Positions 1 through 10,054 of a stretch of 64,000 nt of DNA are shown here, piece after piece. The translations under genes and the position numbers were made by a program. The notes under the pieces were generated by a model, which was given only the letters and a program-made list of their open reading frames with translations, did not search any database and had not been told where the DNA came from. This DNA comes from Eublepharis macularius. Its lineage: Eukaryota; Chordata; Lepidosauria; Squamata; Eublepharidae. Positions within the stretch are counted from its first letter, which is position 1. Each line of letters begins with the position of its first letter. Where the stretch lies: NCBI RefSeq assembly GCF_028583425.1, contig NC_072791.1, forward strand, positions 44,151,368-44,215,367, read 5' to 3'.

Positions 1-468
1 AGTGATACTGTGAAGCAACAACATCAACAGCTACCAAGGGGCAACTACAAATGTGGTCATTGCCAGGCGTGTAAAAACTTATGTGAGTCTAAGGAGGTGG
101 TATTGGGAGCGGTTAGATATACCTTTAAGCACTTTGCAAACTGCCAGACTAAGGGAGTGGTTTATGCTTTACGGTGCCCATGCAATTTATTATATGTGGG
201 CTGTACATTAAGGCCAATTAAGGTAAGAATACTTGAACATAGCTCGCGGATCCGTAACAACGTGCAGGAAGTGCCTCTAACAGCGCATTTCAGGGAGAAA
301 GGCCACTTGGATAACGACTTCACGGTGGTTATCCTTGAGACCATTAGGAATGCACATGGCCCATTGCTAACGCCCCTCCTCCGTCGGGAGGCATTTTGGA
401 TACACCGATTGGATACGATTAAACCAAGGGGGTTAAATAATGAACTAGTTCTGAGCTGTTTCTTATAA
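1..468 (+). CDS. Penelope-like element GIY-YIG endonuclease C-terminus (5' partial)
   Basis: The frame is open from the first base of the window to a TAA at 466-468, about 155 codons without a break. It starts with a Cys-rich linker (CGHCQAC near residue 18 of the visible part). It then shows a GIY-YIG nuclease core: GVVY, followed by LLYVG, the catalytic-type arginine in RPIKVRILEH, and a HFREKGHL histidine block. This layout (CxxC linker plus GIY-YIG at the C-terminus of a reverse transcriptase) is that of endonuclease-bearing Penelope-like retroelements. In them the nuclease nicks target DNA to prime reverse transcription. The reverse transcriptase itself would lie to the left of the window. 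The open frame suggests a fairly young or well preserved copy. It is not a host gene. Confidence 0.85.
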   Translation, partial: SDTVKQQHQQLPRGNYKCGHCQACKNLCESKEVVLGAVRYTFKHFANCQTKGVVYALRCPCNLLYVGCTLRPIKVRILEHSSRIRNNVQEVPLTAHFREKGHLDNDFTVVILETIRNAHGPLLTPLLRREAFWIHRLDTIKPRGLNNELVLSCFL

Positions 469-1090
469 GTTGGTACGGATCGTTGGGGGAGTCTCCTTTA
501 AGGAAATTGGCTGTGAGATAATCAGACCTCCTATTTATTGAGTCATGCATCATTAGGCTGTGCAAGTGTTAGAATTTACAGCTGCCAACACTGGAAGGTT
601 TCACCCTTGAATCGTTCTGATATTTGCTGTGTGAGTATATTGTCATAGGAATGTAACTTGAGGGCTTTTGTGGGGAGTTGGGTGTGACAGGTTTTTGAAT
701 GTATATATGTATTTGTAGAGAGGTTGCTCTTGAAAAAGTCAACACGAAATCTGTGGAGTTGAGCCGGCCCCAGATCGGGCGTTGGGCGTTGAGAGGAGTT
801 TCCACCAACCTCACCCTCACGGCTTGCCACTCAGTGGAAGAATTAAGTCATTCTAAAACACGGAAGAAGATATAACAACGGGATCGTTGTTTGGACTATA
901 GGTCCATTATACTCGGGTGTCTCTTTAAAATTCATTGTGTCTAAGAATTGTCTGCTGCTGTTGTTTGCTGTTGGGAATATGTTTTCATTGAATGTTCATT
1001 TTTATGAGATAATGATGAATTTATGATCTGTATTTGATCATATTAATTAATTCATTGCACTTGCACTTTATATAAAATTTGTCATAAAAA
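1..1090 (+). mobile_element. Penelope-like element, 3' part
   Basis: This is the GIY-YIG frame plus an AT-rich non-coding 3' region. No gene is visible between 469 and about 1090. The right boundary is uncertain and was placed where LINE endonuclease-like sequence begins. Confidence 0.6.
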
Positions 1091-2314
1091 TTGTTTACAG
1101 CTTATTCAGGTGACGTTTACTTCCCGTGGGTTTCCCCATTTTTGTGCCTATTGTCAGGCATATGGCAACCTTATGTACAGCCCACAGGAGGCAATCTACA
1201 GATCTTGAGGGGGGCCATTCAGAACTTTGGGGGGCAAACGGGATAGTAGGCAGTCCCCTTTCTTGCACTTGCAATGGCTTCCTGCTTGGACTGATAAAAG
1301 TCCCAGATTCCTCCCCCAGACCCTTAAAAAGTGGCACACAGCAAATAGGAATCATACCTAACATTATACCAAGTTGGCTGATAACACAAAGGTTTCTGAG
1401 CTCTGTATATTGTATGTCTATACTGTTTGGAGGGAACCTCAACATTCATCAGAGGGTACTCCTCGCTGGGTCTGGCCCAGGACTTCATAGGTTCTTGGGC
1501 CTCTCTCATATTATGACAGGCTCAGCATATGAAAGAGACCACACTGTGGATCTTGTGCACTGACTGTTTGAGGGAAGGTCTAGTTTCAGGGTTGGATATT
1601 GGCCTGAACCCTGGACTGACCACTGCCTACTCAAGGCAAGGTAGAATGTGGGCCCCAACACCCCAGAGGTAACCCTGGTTAAAAAGGCCCATGGAGTCTC
1701 ATGGATCTTACTAGATTCCAGAATTCTCTAGGGGACACAACCCAGCTCCCTGGTTTACCACAGAGCTGGGTGATGTGAAGAAAGCTGGGAGACGTCTTGG
1801 ACAACTTCCACTGGCTCTGACAGAACATAGAACCCATTGGAAGACCTATGAAGTGGTGGTGACAGAGGCAAAGAAATGTTACTTCTCTACTACCATGGTA
1901 GTTCATGACCAAACCATCCCAAATGTTTAAGGTATCTCAGCTTTGGCTGACTTCTAAATTGGAACTTTTATTGATTCTGGAACAAACTGTTAGTTGTGAT
2001 ATCTTTGCAAAGCATTCTGCTGATAAAATTTTGTGAATACATGCTTATCTGAATGCTGGCTGTAACATAGGACAGTCAGAAGAACTGTATAATACATTGT
2101 TTAGTCTTTTTATGGACAATTGTAACCCAGTTACCATAATGGATAACACCAGGATCCTGGGATCTGTGAAGGCCGTTACTTGTGCTTTGGACCCTTGCCC
2201 ATCCTGGCTGTTAAAATGAAATAAGGAACACATCAATGAGCCCTTGGTATCCCTCAGAAAACAATCACTAATTCAAGGAACCTTCCATTGGCCACTCAAA
2301 GAGGCAGTTATCCA

Positions 2315-2560
2315 CCAGTTTGGTGTAGTGGTTAAGTGGCAGGACTCTAATATGGAGAGCTGGTTTTACTTCCCCACTCCTCTGCTTGAAGCCAGCCGGG
2401 TGACCTTGGGTCACACACAGCGCTTTCAGAGTTCTCTCAGCCCCACCCACCTTACAGGGTGATTGTTGTGAGGATAATAATAACATACTTTGTAAACCGC
2501 TCTGTGAGTGTTAAGTTGTCCTGAAAGGGCAGTATATAAATCGAATGTTGTTGTTGTTAT
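2315..2560 (+). mobile_element. tRNA-derived MIR-like CORE-SINE, inserted in a LINE
   Basis: The head reads TTTGGTGTAGTGGTTAAG (box A-like). A MIR/CORE-type body follows: GCCAGCCGGGTGACCTTGG, then CTTACAGGGTGATTGTTGTG. The tail ends in AAATCGAATGTTGTTGTTG, the L2-type microsatellite end. It splits a LINE that is continuous at 45,660-45,740. Confidence 0.85.
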
Positions 2561-3184
2561 TTAACAAAAAATCCTTACAGAAAAATGATGTGGCCAATTA
2601 TTGCCCAATCTCTAATCTTCCCTTTTTGGGAAAAGTGATTGAGAGACCAATAGATGACCAACTCCAAGTCTTCTGGTATAACACATCTGTTCTAGATCCT
2701 CTTCAGTTTTGCTTCAGGAAGGGGTATTGGACAAAGACATCTCTAGTGGCTTTGGTTGATGACTTCTGTCTGAATGTAGACAAAAGCCATGCTTTTTGTT
2801 GCTTCTACAGGACTCATCTGCAACCTTTGATGGTATAGACCATGCTGTCTTGCTGAGGAGTTTGGGGACAGAAGTAGGTATAAGGGGATGAGCTTTGGAC
2901 TGGTTCAAAATATTCATCACAGACTGGACTCAAAGGGTTGCCATTAGAGACCAGCTGTCATCAGTGTGGGACCTGACAAATCATTCATAGTTTGGGAGTT
3001 GGCCGTCAATAATATGTTGATGACACTCGGCTCTATATCTCCTTTTCCAAATCTCCTGGTGATGTTGCAAAGGACTTGAACCACTGCCTGTAATTCTAAT
3101 TAAATGGCTAAGAGAGACTATATTGAAACTAAATCCTGCCAAGACAGAGGTAATGCTGATTGGAGAGGCAGGGAAAGGTATTCT

Positions 3185-3286
3185 GGTTGTTGTGGGTTTT
3201 CCGGGCTGTATTGCCGTGGTCTTGGCATTGTAGTTCCTGACGTTTCGCCAGCAGCTGTGGCTGGCATCTTCAGAGGTGTAGCACCA
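3185..3286 (-). mobile_element. Short Penelope-like terminal fragment with hammerhead-like core
   Basis: A 102-bp insert is bracketed by the 11-bp repeat AAAGGTATTCT at 3174-3184 and 3287-3297. The minus strand carries CTGAAGA (3273-3267), a perfect 6-bp stem GCCAGC/GCTGGC, and GAAAC (3246-3242). This arrangement resembles the hammerhead ribozyme cores known from Penelope-like element terminal repeats. I recognise the sequence as a widespread reptile Penelope-type end; that attribution is from memory. Confidence 0.6.
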
Positions 3287-3787
3287 AAAGGTATTCTTCT
3301 TCCCACCTTCAGTTGGGTTCATCTGACCCTTGCTGGCTCAGTCAAAAACGTAGGGTTATATTGAATCCAGTTTTACTGCTGGAGGAGCAGTTTAATTAAT
3401 TAATTAATTAATTAGACTAGGAGGTGCAAAAACACTTTCTACCAACTTATTTTAGCCCAGAAGACAGCCCCCTACCATAACTCAGCTGATCTGGCCACCT
3501 GGATGCATGCCACGGTAATTTTGAGACCAGACTACTGCAATGCAGTCTACATAGATCTTGCCTTAAAGTCAACTCAGAGACTCCAATTGGTGTAAATGCG
3601 GCAACTCAATTATTATCAGAAGCATGCATTTTAGTCCCATTCTCCATTCTCTCCATTGGCTGTCCATCAGTTATGGGGTTCAGTTCAAGATACTGGCTAT
3701 CACACGCTTGAGAACAACCCTACTTTATAGGCAGTGCCCTGGGTTATTCAAAGACTTGTTTGCCTGTACAATTCACTACACAGCCAG

Positions 3788-3945
3788 TGTGGTATAGTGA
3801 TTAGAATGTCGGGCTAGAATCTGGGAGACCAAGGTTCAAATCCTCACTCTCCAATGGAAGCTTGCTGGGTGACTTAAGTAGGCCAGTCATATGCACTCAG
3901 CCTAACCTGCCTCACAGGGTTATTGTGAAAATAGAGGAGAGATGA
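3788..3945 (+). mobile_element. tRNA-derived MIR-like SINE
   Basis: The head (CCAGTGTGGTATAGTGATTAG), the box B-like AGGTTCAAATCC, GCTTGCTGGGTGACTT and CTGCCTCACAGGGTTATTGTG follow the same order as the other MIR-like copies in this window. Confidence 0.75.
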
Positions 3946-4027
3946 GAACAATGCAGGATTGCAGTCAATTACAATGCTTATTGTATGTATCATCTTGCTT
4001 CTACTGCATTGTCTTTGAGCTTGTAAC

Positions 4028-4410
4028 TAGAGATGGACATGAACTGAAATACGAACCAAAGTTTGTCACGAACCAGACCAGTTCATGGTTCGTGAACTGG
4101 TGGTTCGTCAGAGCCTATTTCTAATGAACCACCACGAACTTTAGGGCATTTCGTTTAGTTCATTTTCCAGTTCATCACTGCAGATATCTTGGTGCTGATC
4201 AATCAGTTTCCTAGGCAATGGGGGATGGGCTTTCTGCAGATCTTCTGCTGACCCAGAAGTGACCTTCTGCTGACCTGGAAGTGGTGATTTGCTGGCCCGG
4301 AAGTGCCATTTTCATAAACCAAACGAACCAGTTCACGAACTGGGGCAGGTTCATGAACGTTCGTGGTTCATTTTTTTCGTTCATTTTTGCCTGGTTCATG
4401 CCCATCTCTA
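4028..4410. mobile_element. hAT-like MITE, GAAC/GTTC-rich, with 8-bp TSD
   Basis: Its ends are inverted repeats (TAGAGATGGACATGAAC at the left; GTTCATGCCCATCTCTA at the right). It is flanked on both sides by the exact 8-bp duplication CTTGTAAC (4020-4027 and 4411-4418). The interior is dense in GAAC and GTTC words and in short near-repeats around CTTCTGCTGACC. It has no coding capacity, so it is a non-autonomous element. Confidence 0.88.
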
Positions 4411-4540
4411 CTTGTAACCTACTTTCTGCATTTGTTTTGTTTTGTTTACATTATTTTCCAGTTCAGTAACTCTAGTATTATTTCATTGTTATTCTGTCTT
4501 ATGCACTCTGATTGCGTAGTTTAAAAAATATATTTTATAA

Positions 4541-4604
4541 CTGACTGACTGACTGACTGACTGACTGACTGACTGACTGACTGACTGACTAACTAACTAA
4601 CTAA
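4541..4604. repeat. (CTGA)n microsatellite grading into (CTAA)n
   Basis: About twelve CTGA units are followed by four CTAA-type units. Confidence 0.95.
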
Positions 4605-5051
4605 TCAAGAAGTACATTGGGGCCTCAAGTAAAATAGCCTGTACACCAGTGACTGCAGTTCAACAAACCAGGGCTGAGTTTTCTCATCTTTAAATTATTG
4701 ATTGATGATGATCCAATACAAGTCATAATCTCTTCCGTTCTTTGCCTCTCTTGCTAAATCAAAGAGAAGCTGTTTCATAATACAGGGTAGCGTATTTGGA
4801 AATGAATTGACCAGCATTTTGCAACACAGCTAATCCACTTTTTTAGTTAGTTGGCTGCTTGCAAAACAGCCGAGCAAGAAAAGACCCTGCGCTCAGAGGC
4901 CTTTACAAAATCTGTCATTCATCACTTGCAGAACTGGCTTTGAAAAGAGCAAAAACAAAAAAAATCATCAGCTTTGAAGGCATTGGAACTGCTTCTGTCA
5001 CTCTTGTGACATCTATCTTTATGTACGATGACGGTCCCAGATAGATGTGTG

Positions 5052-5180
5052 TGTTAGCAAAATAAAACAAGAGTCCAGCGGCAACTTAAAGAATAACAAC
5101 ATTCACTCCAGATCTAGCCTATGCTTTTGTGAGTCAGCACTCACTTCATCAGATCCATTAGGCACACAGATGAGCATTTC
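5052..5180 (+). repeat. Interspersed repeat with AGAGTCCAGCGGCAAC core
   Basis: The order GCAAAATAAAACAAGAGTCC, GCTTTTGTGAGTCAGCACTC, ACTTCATCAGATCC is that of a common unclassified amniote repeat. A related piece lies at 52,070-52,168 and reversed ones near 56.1 kb. Confidence 0.55.
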
Positions 5181-5580
5181 ATCCATCTAATGAAATGAGC
5201 TGTGAGTAACCCAGATAAACTTATGCTGGAATAAGCTTTTGTTGCTGCTGATGTTGCCAATGGAATCCTGTATTATTTTGTTTCCATATATATGTGTCTT
5301 CACTCTGAAATGTTAGAGAAGGAAGATGGAACAAAAATTAAAAGAAATTCACAGGGTAGCATAAGCATGGGTAAGGAATCTGATTGTGTGTCACTAGATG
5401 CCGTGAAAGGAAGTCACACAGATGTCCACGAGACTCACATATCCACATTGCACATGACAATGTAGCCACAGTAACAATGAATGCACTATCAGGAAGGAAG
5501 TAGTACGTTCTCCCTAGGTAAAAAATGTTGAGTGCTAAAATGCAACGTTGAGGGAAAGTGTGCAGGCATTGAAGCAACAG

Positions 5581-5662
5581 TGAAATCCTAAGCAGAGTTA
5601 CTCCAGTCTAAGACCATTGATTTCAACTGGCTTAGATTGGAATAACTCTGCTTAGGATTTTG
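5581..5662. repeat. Near-perfect 80-bp foldback
   Basis: AATCCTAAGCAGAGTTACTCC at the left pairs with GGAATAACTCTGCTTAGGATT at the right around CATTGATTTCAA. It is a hairpin-forming MITE-like repeat in the 3' flank of LRRC74A. Confidence 0.75.
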
Positions 5663-5783
5663 CTGCAAATGTATGAGCAAATACACCTTCCTAGCACAAA
5701 TGCGCAACTTTGTCGTGGAAAGGAAGGGGCCCTTCTGCCTTCCTGTTTTGAGTTTACAGCAGCCATCACGTATTGCAGTATAT

Positions 5784-5789
5784 TTTATT
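5784..5789 (-). terminator. LRRC74A: Candidate polyadenylation signal AATAAA for LRRC74A
   Basis: AATAAA reads on the minus strand about 140 bp beyond the stop codon. It is the first canonical hexamer I noticed there, and its use is inferred only. Confidence 0.45.
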
Positions 5790-5928
5790 GTCTGAACCCA
5801 AGACCATTGGTTATCAAAAAGCTTTTCCACCTCCAGACTTTACCGCCCTGCCCACAGAGCATATTTTGATCTTCCTGCCAGCACTTATTCTTCCATCTTT
5901 CATCAGCTGACCTGACTTTTGGACCTGG

Positions 5929-5992
5929 TTAGGGCTCTTCCTCTTTATCCTCCTCCTTAGGCTTCTGCTCTGGCTCCTCAACTTTAAATTTA
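5929..5992 (-). CDS. LRRC74A: LRRC74A terminal coding exon
   Basis: After the acceptor (TTTCAAATCAG) the exon completes a split serine codon. It then encodes SKFKVEEPEQKPKEEDKEEEP and a TAA at 5931-5929, a charged Lys/Glu/Pro tail (residues 446-466). The 2+1 phase matches the donor at 7905. It is too short to stand out as an ORF. The acceptor pyrimidine tract is only moderate, which is the main doubt. Confidence 0.7.
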
Positions 5993-6204
5993 CTGATTTG
6001 AAAGATGAAAGGAGGAAAAAATGAGGATTTCTCTTTTTAAAAAGAACAACTTTTCTGAATTACTCCTCCCCCAATGACTTGTTAGAGACCACTGAAATGA
6101 GCTAGCCACTGAGCACATGATAGCTACGGGGAAAGCTCTTCCAAGACCCATGCAAGTTGCCTTTTAACCGACAGCTACATGTACGGAGCAGCCCAGAAAA
6201 CCCA

Positions 6205-6410
6205 GCTTAGCCTGAATTCGTCAGGGTTTGATAGCTAAGCAGGGTTGGCCACAGTTAGTACTTGGGTGGAAAACCATCGCTGAAGACGGGGGCTGCTATG
6301 CAGAGGAAGGCAATGGCAAACCACCTCTGCTCATCTCTTGCCTGGAACGCCCCATGGATGGGGTCCAATATGAATCACCTTCCGGCACATCATTGCAAGT
6401 GATTGACAAA
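6205..6410 (+). mobile_element. 5S-rRNA-derived SINE
   Basis: GATAGCTAAGCAGGGTTGGCC, then GTTAGTACTTGGGTGGAAAACC, corresponds to the internal promoter region of vertebrate 5S rRNA. It is followed by the SINE body (AGGAAGGCAATGGCAAACCACC, CTCTTGCCTGGAA). The 3' part resembles a BovB-type tail. It is not a functional 5S gene because the 5' and 3' stems of 5S are missing. Confidence 0.8.
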
Positions 6411-6661
6411 ACCCACAGTGATTTGCACCAAAGGCTTAATAGTGTCCATGATACTGGATGGGCTTAACTAATTTTTCACAAGCTGGGAGCCAACATATGC
6501 AAGTCATGTTGAGAACAGTCTGAACTACAGACACCGGTGCTCAGTGGAGTGGTATTCTACCGCTCCATGTGTGGAAGGTGTAGTTTCTCCACTTTCCCCT
6601 TCATTGCTGCAGCTCCTTCTGCAAAAATCAGTCTCAGGGTTGTGGGACCCATGCCCCAGAG

Positions 6662-6905
6662 AGAAGCAGTGTGGTGCAGTGGTTAGAGCGCTGGACTACG
6701 ATCTGGTTCAAATCACCACTCTACCAAGGATGTTTGCTGGGTGACCTTTTTGCCAGTCTCATTCTCTCAGCCTAACCTACCTCACAGGGTTCTTGTGAGG
6801 ATAAAGTGAAGGAGACAAAAACAATGTCAGCTGCCCGGGCTCCCAAGTAAGAAAAAAGGCTAGGTAAAAATGAAGTAAATAAATACATGTGGAAGAACAG
6901 CAGAA
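6662..6905 (+). mobile_element. tRNA-derived MIR-like SINE
   Basis: AGCAGTGTGGTGCAGTGGTTAG, GGTTCAAATCACC, TTGCTGGGTGACCTT and CTACCTCACAGGGTTCTTGTG are followed by a tail running into GAAGTAAATAAATAC. Confidence 0.75.
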
Positions 6906-7904
6906 TAGGTTGGTGGCAGTGGAGTGAGAACAGACAAGAGTTTGAAATGGCTTTTCCTTCCTCTTCCGGAAGGACAGCTCAGCTCCATGGAGGGCATGGG
7001 GCTGTTCCATCCCCCTTTCTCCCTTGCTCTACCCAGCTGACCCTCAGTTGTTTCTCTGCATGAATCCAGGAATGATTTTCTGGGGTCTGGAAAGAGCTGC
7101 AGTACTGCAGAGGAACAATGGAAAACTCTGTGCCTTCTCCATGTGGCTTGTAGGATATTGCTCAACAAATAGCTAAAGGATACTATAATCATTAGGATAC
7201 TGTAGAATATGATAGTAGTATACTATTAAGGATATTCTAGGATACTAGGTTACTGTAAAGTTTTAGGGCTTGAGCAGGCCAGTTTCCCAATTTCCCTTTG
7301 TTGTTCCCTCCTCTCTTTAACTGACTGTTCCAAGAGCTTGATCAGACTTCATGATGGAAAGGGAGTCTAGGGAGTCGCTGGAGGTGAGCCCCTTCATGAC
7401 AGGCTCTCACTCATTAACTTTGCAATTAAAGGGAACAAACTTGGTCCTCAAGAATCGGGGAGGGGGGGGACATACTGAAAATAGATGATCGTGAAACTAC
7501 TCAAAATCTCCCCCCCACCCTGGATACTAGAAGCTCTTAGGGGCTTGAGCTGACTAATTTTCCTAACTCTGTTTTTCTTCCTTTCACTGATTCTGTAGTC
7601 CTCTCAAATTCCATGCCTACTGGAGTATGTTCAATTCTCATCAGGGAATTTTGGAATAATTTTTTTTTTAGTTAATTTGCAAAGCAGAATTTTCTACATA
7701 CATCCGGGGAGTCTCTACAAGACACAGAAGCCTGTACCCTGTCTGTGGGTGGCCTGATTTTGCTGCTTTATTATTAGATATAATAAACATCTAGCCTGAT
7801 TCAAAAGGTTTGTTGGAGTTCACCCCCTGCCCCCCATTTATTTTAAAATGGAAAAAAACAACGAAGAGAGAATCGGTAAGAGGGAAATGATGGTTGTTGC
7901 TTAC

Positions 7905-7990
7905 CTGTAGTCCACAAGCCCCGTCTTCTCATTGTCCAGCTTGTGTACCAGTTCACCAATCTGTACTCGGTCCAGAGGGATGTTGGATTG
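7905..7990 (-). CDS. LRRC74A: LRRC74A exon, second EF-hand-like unit
   Basis: The exon encodes residues 418-446: QSNIPLDRVQIGELVHKLDN, then EKTGLVDY and a split codon. The acceptor is TTTCCCAAG and the donor GTAAGC. HKLDNEKTGLVDY resembles an EF-hand loop lacking several calcium ligands, so calcium binding is doubtful. Confidence 0.88.
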
Positions 7991-8579
7991 CTTGGGAAAC
8001 AAGAACATTTGGGTACATGCAGTTAGGAATTGGCGATTAAGCATCCCCCGCCCCCACACCACTACTTGGGCGGTTACAGAGTCGGAGCACTTGCCTGTCT
8101 CCTTTACCCCAATTCTGTGAAGGGCGCTTTGCAACCAAGGGAAGCATGTGTCAACCCACCTGGCTCAAATCCTCTTCCCTTTCTACTTGAATCGAATGAA
8201 TGGAGCTTGCCTCTCAAAAGCTAAACACTGGAAATTGCCTTAGTCTTTAAGATGCCACTGGGCTCGAATCTTACTGTTCCCTTAATGGTGCTTATACACA
8301 TAAGAAACACCTTGTAATGTAATGCAGAAAGCCTACTCTGATCCACCCTTTGTCACTGCTTTCCTAGGCTGCCCCAATTGCTTCCCACTAAAGTCTATGA
8401 TTTGTCTGGAATGTTAGTTATTGCAAGTTAGCAGCTCAGCTTTCAACTCCCAGCTGTGCCATCATTTTCGACTTCCTCTAATAATCTCTTAGGACCAATC
8501 CTGCCTATTCCCATGGGACCCAAGTGACTTCCAGCCACAAAACCACAATCCTTTGCCAGGGAGAGACACCAGGGAGAGA

Positions 8580-9240
8580 CACAGGGATGGGGTGGTGGTA
8601 GCGGCTCTATAGATTCTCTTGGACCTCTTAGGATTCCTTCCTACGTGGCAGAATCAGGCTGTACCTGGAGGTCCCCGCTGGGACCTTAATTGGCAGGCAG
8701 GCATGGGCTTCAGTTGGATTGGGACCATGGTGCACCTTGTAGTGTGGGGGACTGCTGTGCTGTGGGGTTCTACCATTCATTTTCCTCCCCACACTGTTTA
8801 CCATCTACATAAGGCTGTCTGGAGATATGGAGTGAGATATCATCAGTATGTTGATGACACACTGCCCTATTTTTCTTTGCAGCAGAGGTAAGGCAGTGGA
8901 TGTTCTCATCAAGTGCCTGGAGGCATTAATGGACTGGATGAGGGCCAATAAACTGAAGATAAAATTAAGATGCTGTTGATCAGCAACCGGGCTAATGATG
9001 GCCCAGGGATCCAGCTGGATTGCGTTGTATTCCCAAATGAAGCGCAGCATTGGGGTGCTCTTAGATCTGTATCTGCAGGTGGATGTTCAGAGATCACTGG
9101 TAGTGTTTAGCAGCTCTAACCAGCTTGGGCCAGTACACTAGCAGTAGCCTTTCTAGAGAATCAGCATCTGGCCACAGTTATCCATGCTCCGATCACATCC
9201 AAGTTTGCCAGCCCTCAGATGGCAATTCCTGGTATAGTGT
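8580..9240 (+). mobile_element. Highly decayed LINE reverse-transcriptase remnant
   Basis: A recognisable RT box survives as HQYVDDTLPYF (about 8840-8875, the YADDT region). It is followed by a VLIKCLEALMDWMRANKLK-type stretch interrupted by frameshifts. It is clearly older than the other LINE copies in the window. Confidence 0.65.
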
Positions 9241-10054
9241 TAAAAAGAGCATCCCTGTCAGATTTGGCTTGCAAATTTGTTCCTGAGTGTTCGCACTTAC
9301 AAATAAGCAAACTCAATAGCAGCAACTGAAGCAGCAAATGAACTTTTACCCTTTTCTACTGCCCACAAGTGCTGTCAGAACATCTCAAACTGCAGAAAAT
9401 GTACTCTACGGGACCCTAATTAGTGGAAGGAGGTTTACGGATTGTGTAAACTGCAACTTAACACACGACCAGAGCAAAACTATCTAGATGTGGGGAGTAC
9501 AATGAGAATTATTATGAAAAATCTGCACTGCTGAAAAATAGTTTCAGAGGTAGGAAGAACAGATCATGCTCAGACTCTCCCATTGTAGCCACTGCCCTTA
9601 CTTGCTCATCTTGGCTATCAAAAAGAGCTTCTCTCAAAAAACACGTTTAGAAGTAAAGTTATTCAAATCCGATTAGAAAATATTGCTTATGATGAGACAG
9701 CTCAAAAGAAAAGAAAAGAAGAGAAGAGAAGACCTTTGTCTTCTTGCAGCAAATACTCAGCTCTCAGATTCTTACTAAAACTCCGGATTGGCACAGAGTG
9801 CATTCAATGTATTTGCAATTCCACCGTCTGCTTTTACACATAACCAACCTCAGAGAAATCATTTTGGAAGTATGTTCATTCCATGGAATATCTTTTGGGG
9901 TGGGAGTGGTTACTTGGAACATGCAAAGAGTCTTTTGACTGTGAGTGCACATAGTTTGCCTAGGTATAAAATATCAAAAAAGGCCAAGAAGGGAAAGGAT
10001 GTGTCATGTCATGGAAGAACAGCAAATTAACAGAGTATGGTTGATATTTGAAAT
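9241..10054. other. Intronic stretch with no recognised feature
   Basis: No exon, gene or repeat that I can name. There is a short GAAAAGAAAAGAAGAGAAGA purine run near 9706-9732. Confidence 0.5.

Larger units (their letters stand above)
1100..3740 (+). mobile_element. Decayed L2/CR1-like LINE (endonuclease to reverse transcriptase)
   Basis: Protein fragments follow LINE order. First come an APE-endonuclease remnant (GGNLNIH for GDFNIH, then HTVDLVH at about 1430-1560) and an inter-domain stretch (1565-1930). Next is the RT start, with NYCPISNLPFLGKVIER and LDPLQFCFRKGYWTKTSLVALVDD at 2595-2770. Weak YVDDT-like and connection-domain DNA follows to about 3740. Frameshifts and stops are frequent, so the copy is dead. 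At DNA level it matches the LINE at 44,870-47,495 over long stretches. A SINE (2315-2560) and a small Penelope fragment (3185-3286) interrupt it. Confidence 0.8.

Noticed and set aside
6205-6410. 5S rRNA gene
   Set aside because: Only the internal promoter region is 5S-like. It continues into a SINE body found at three places in the window.
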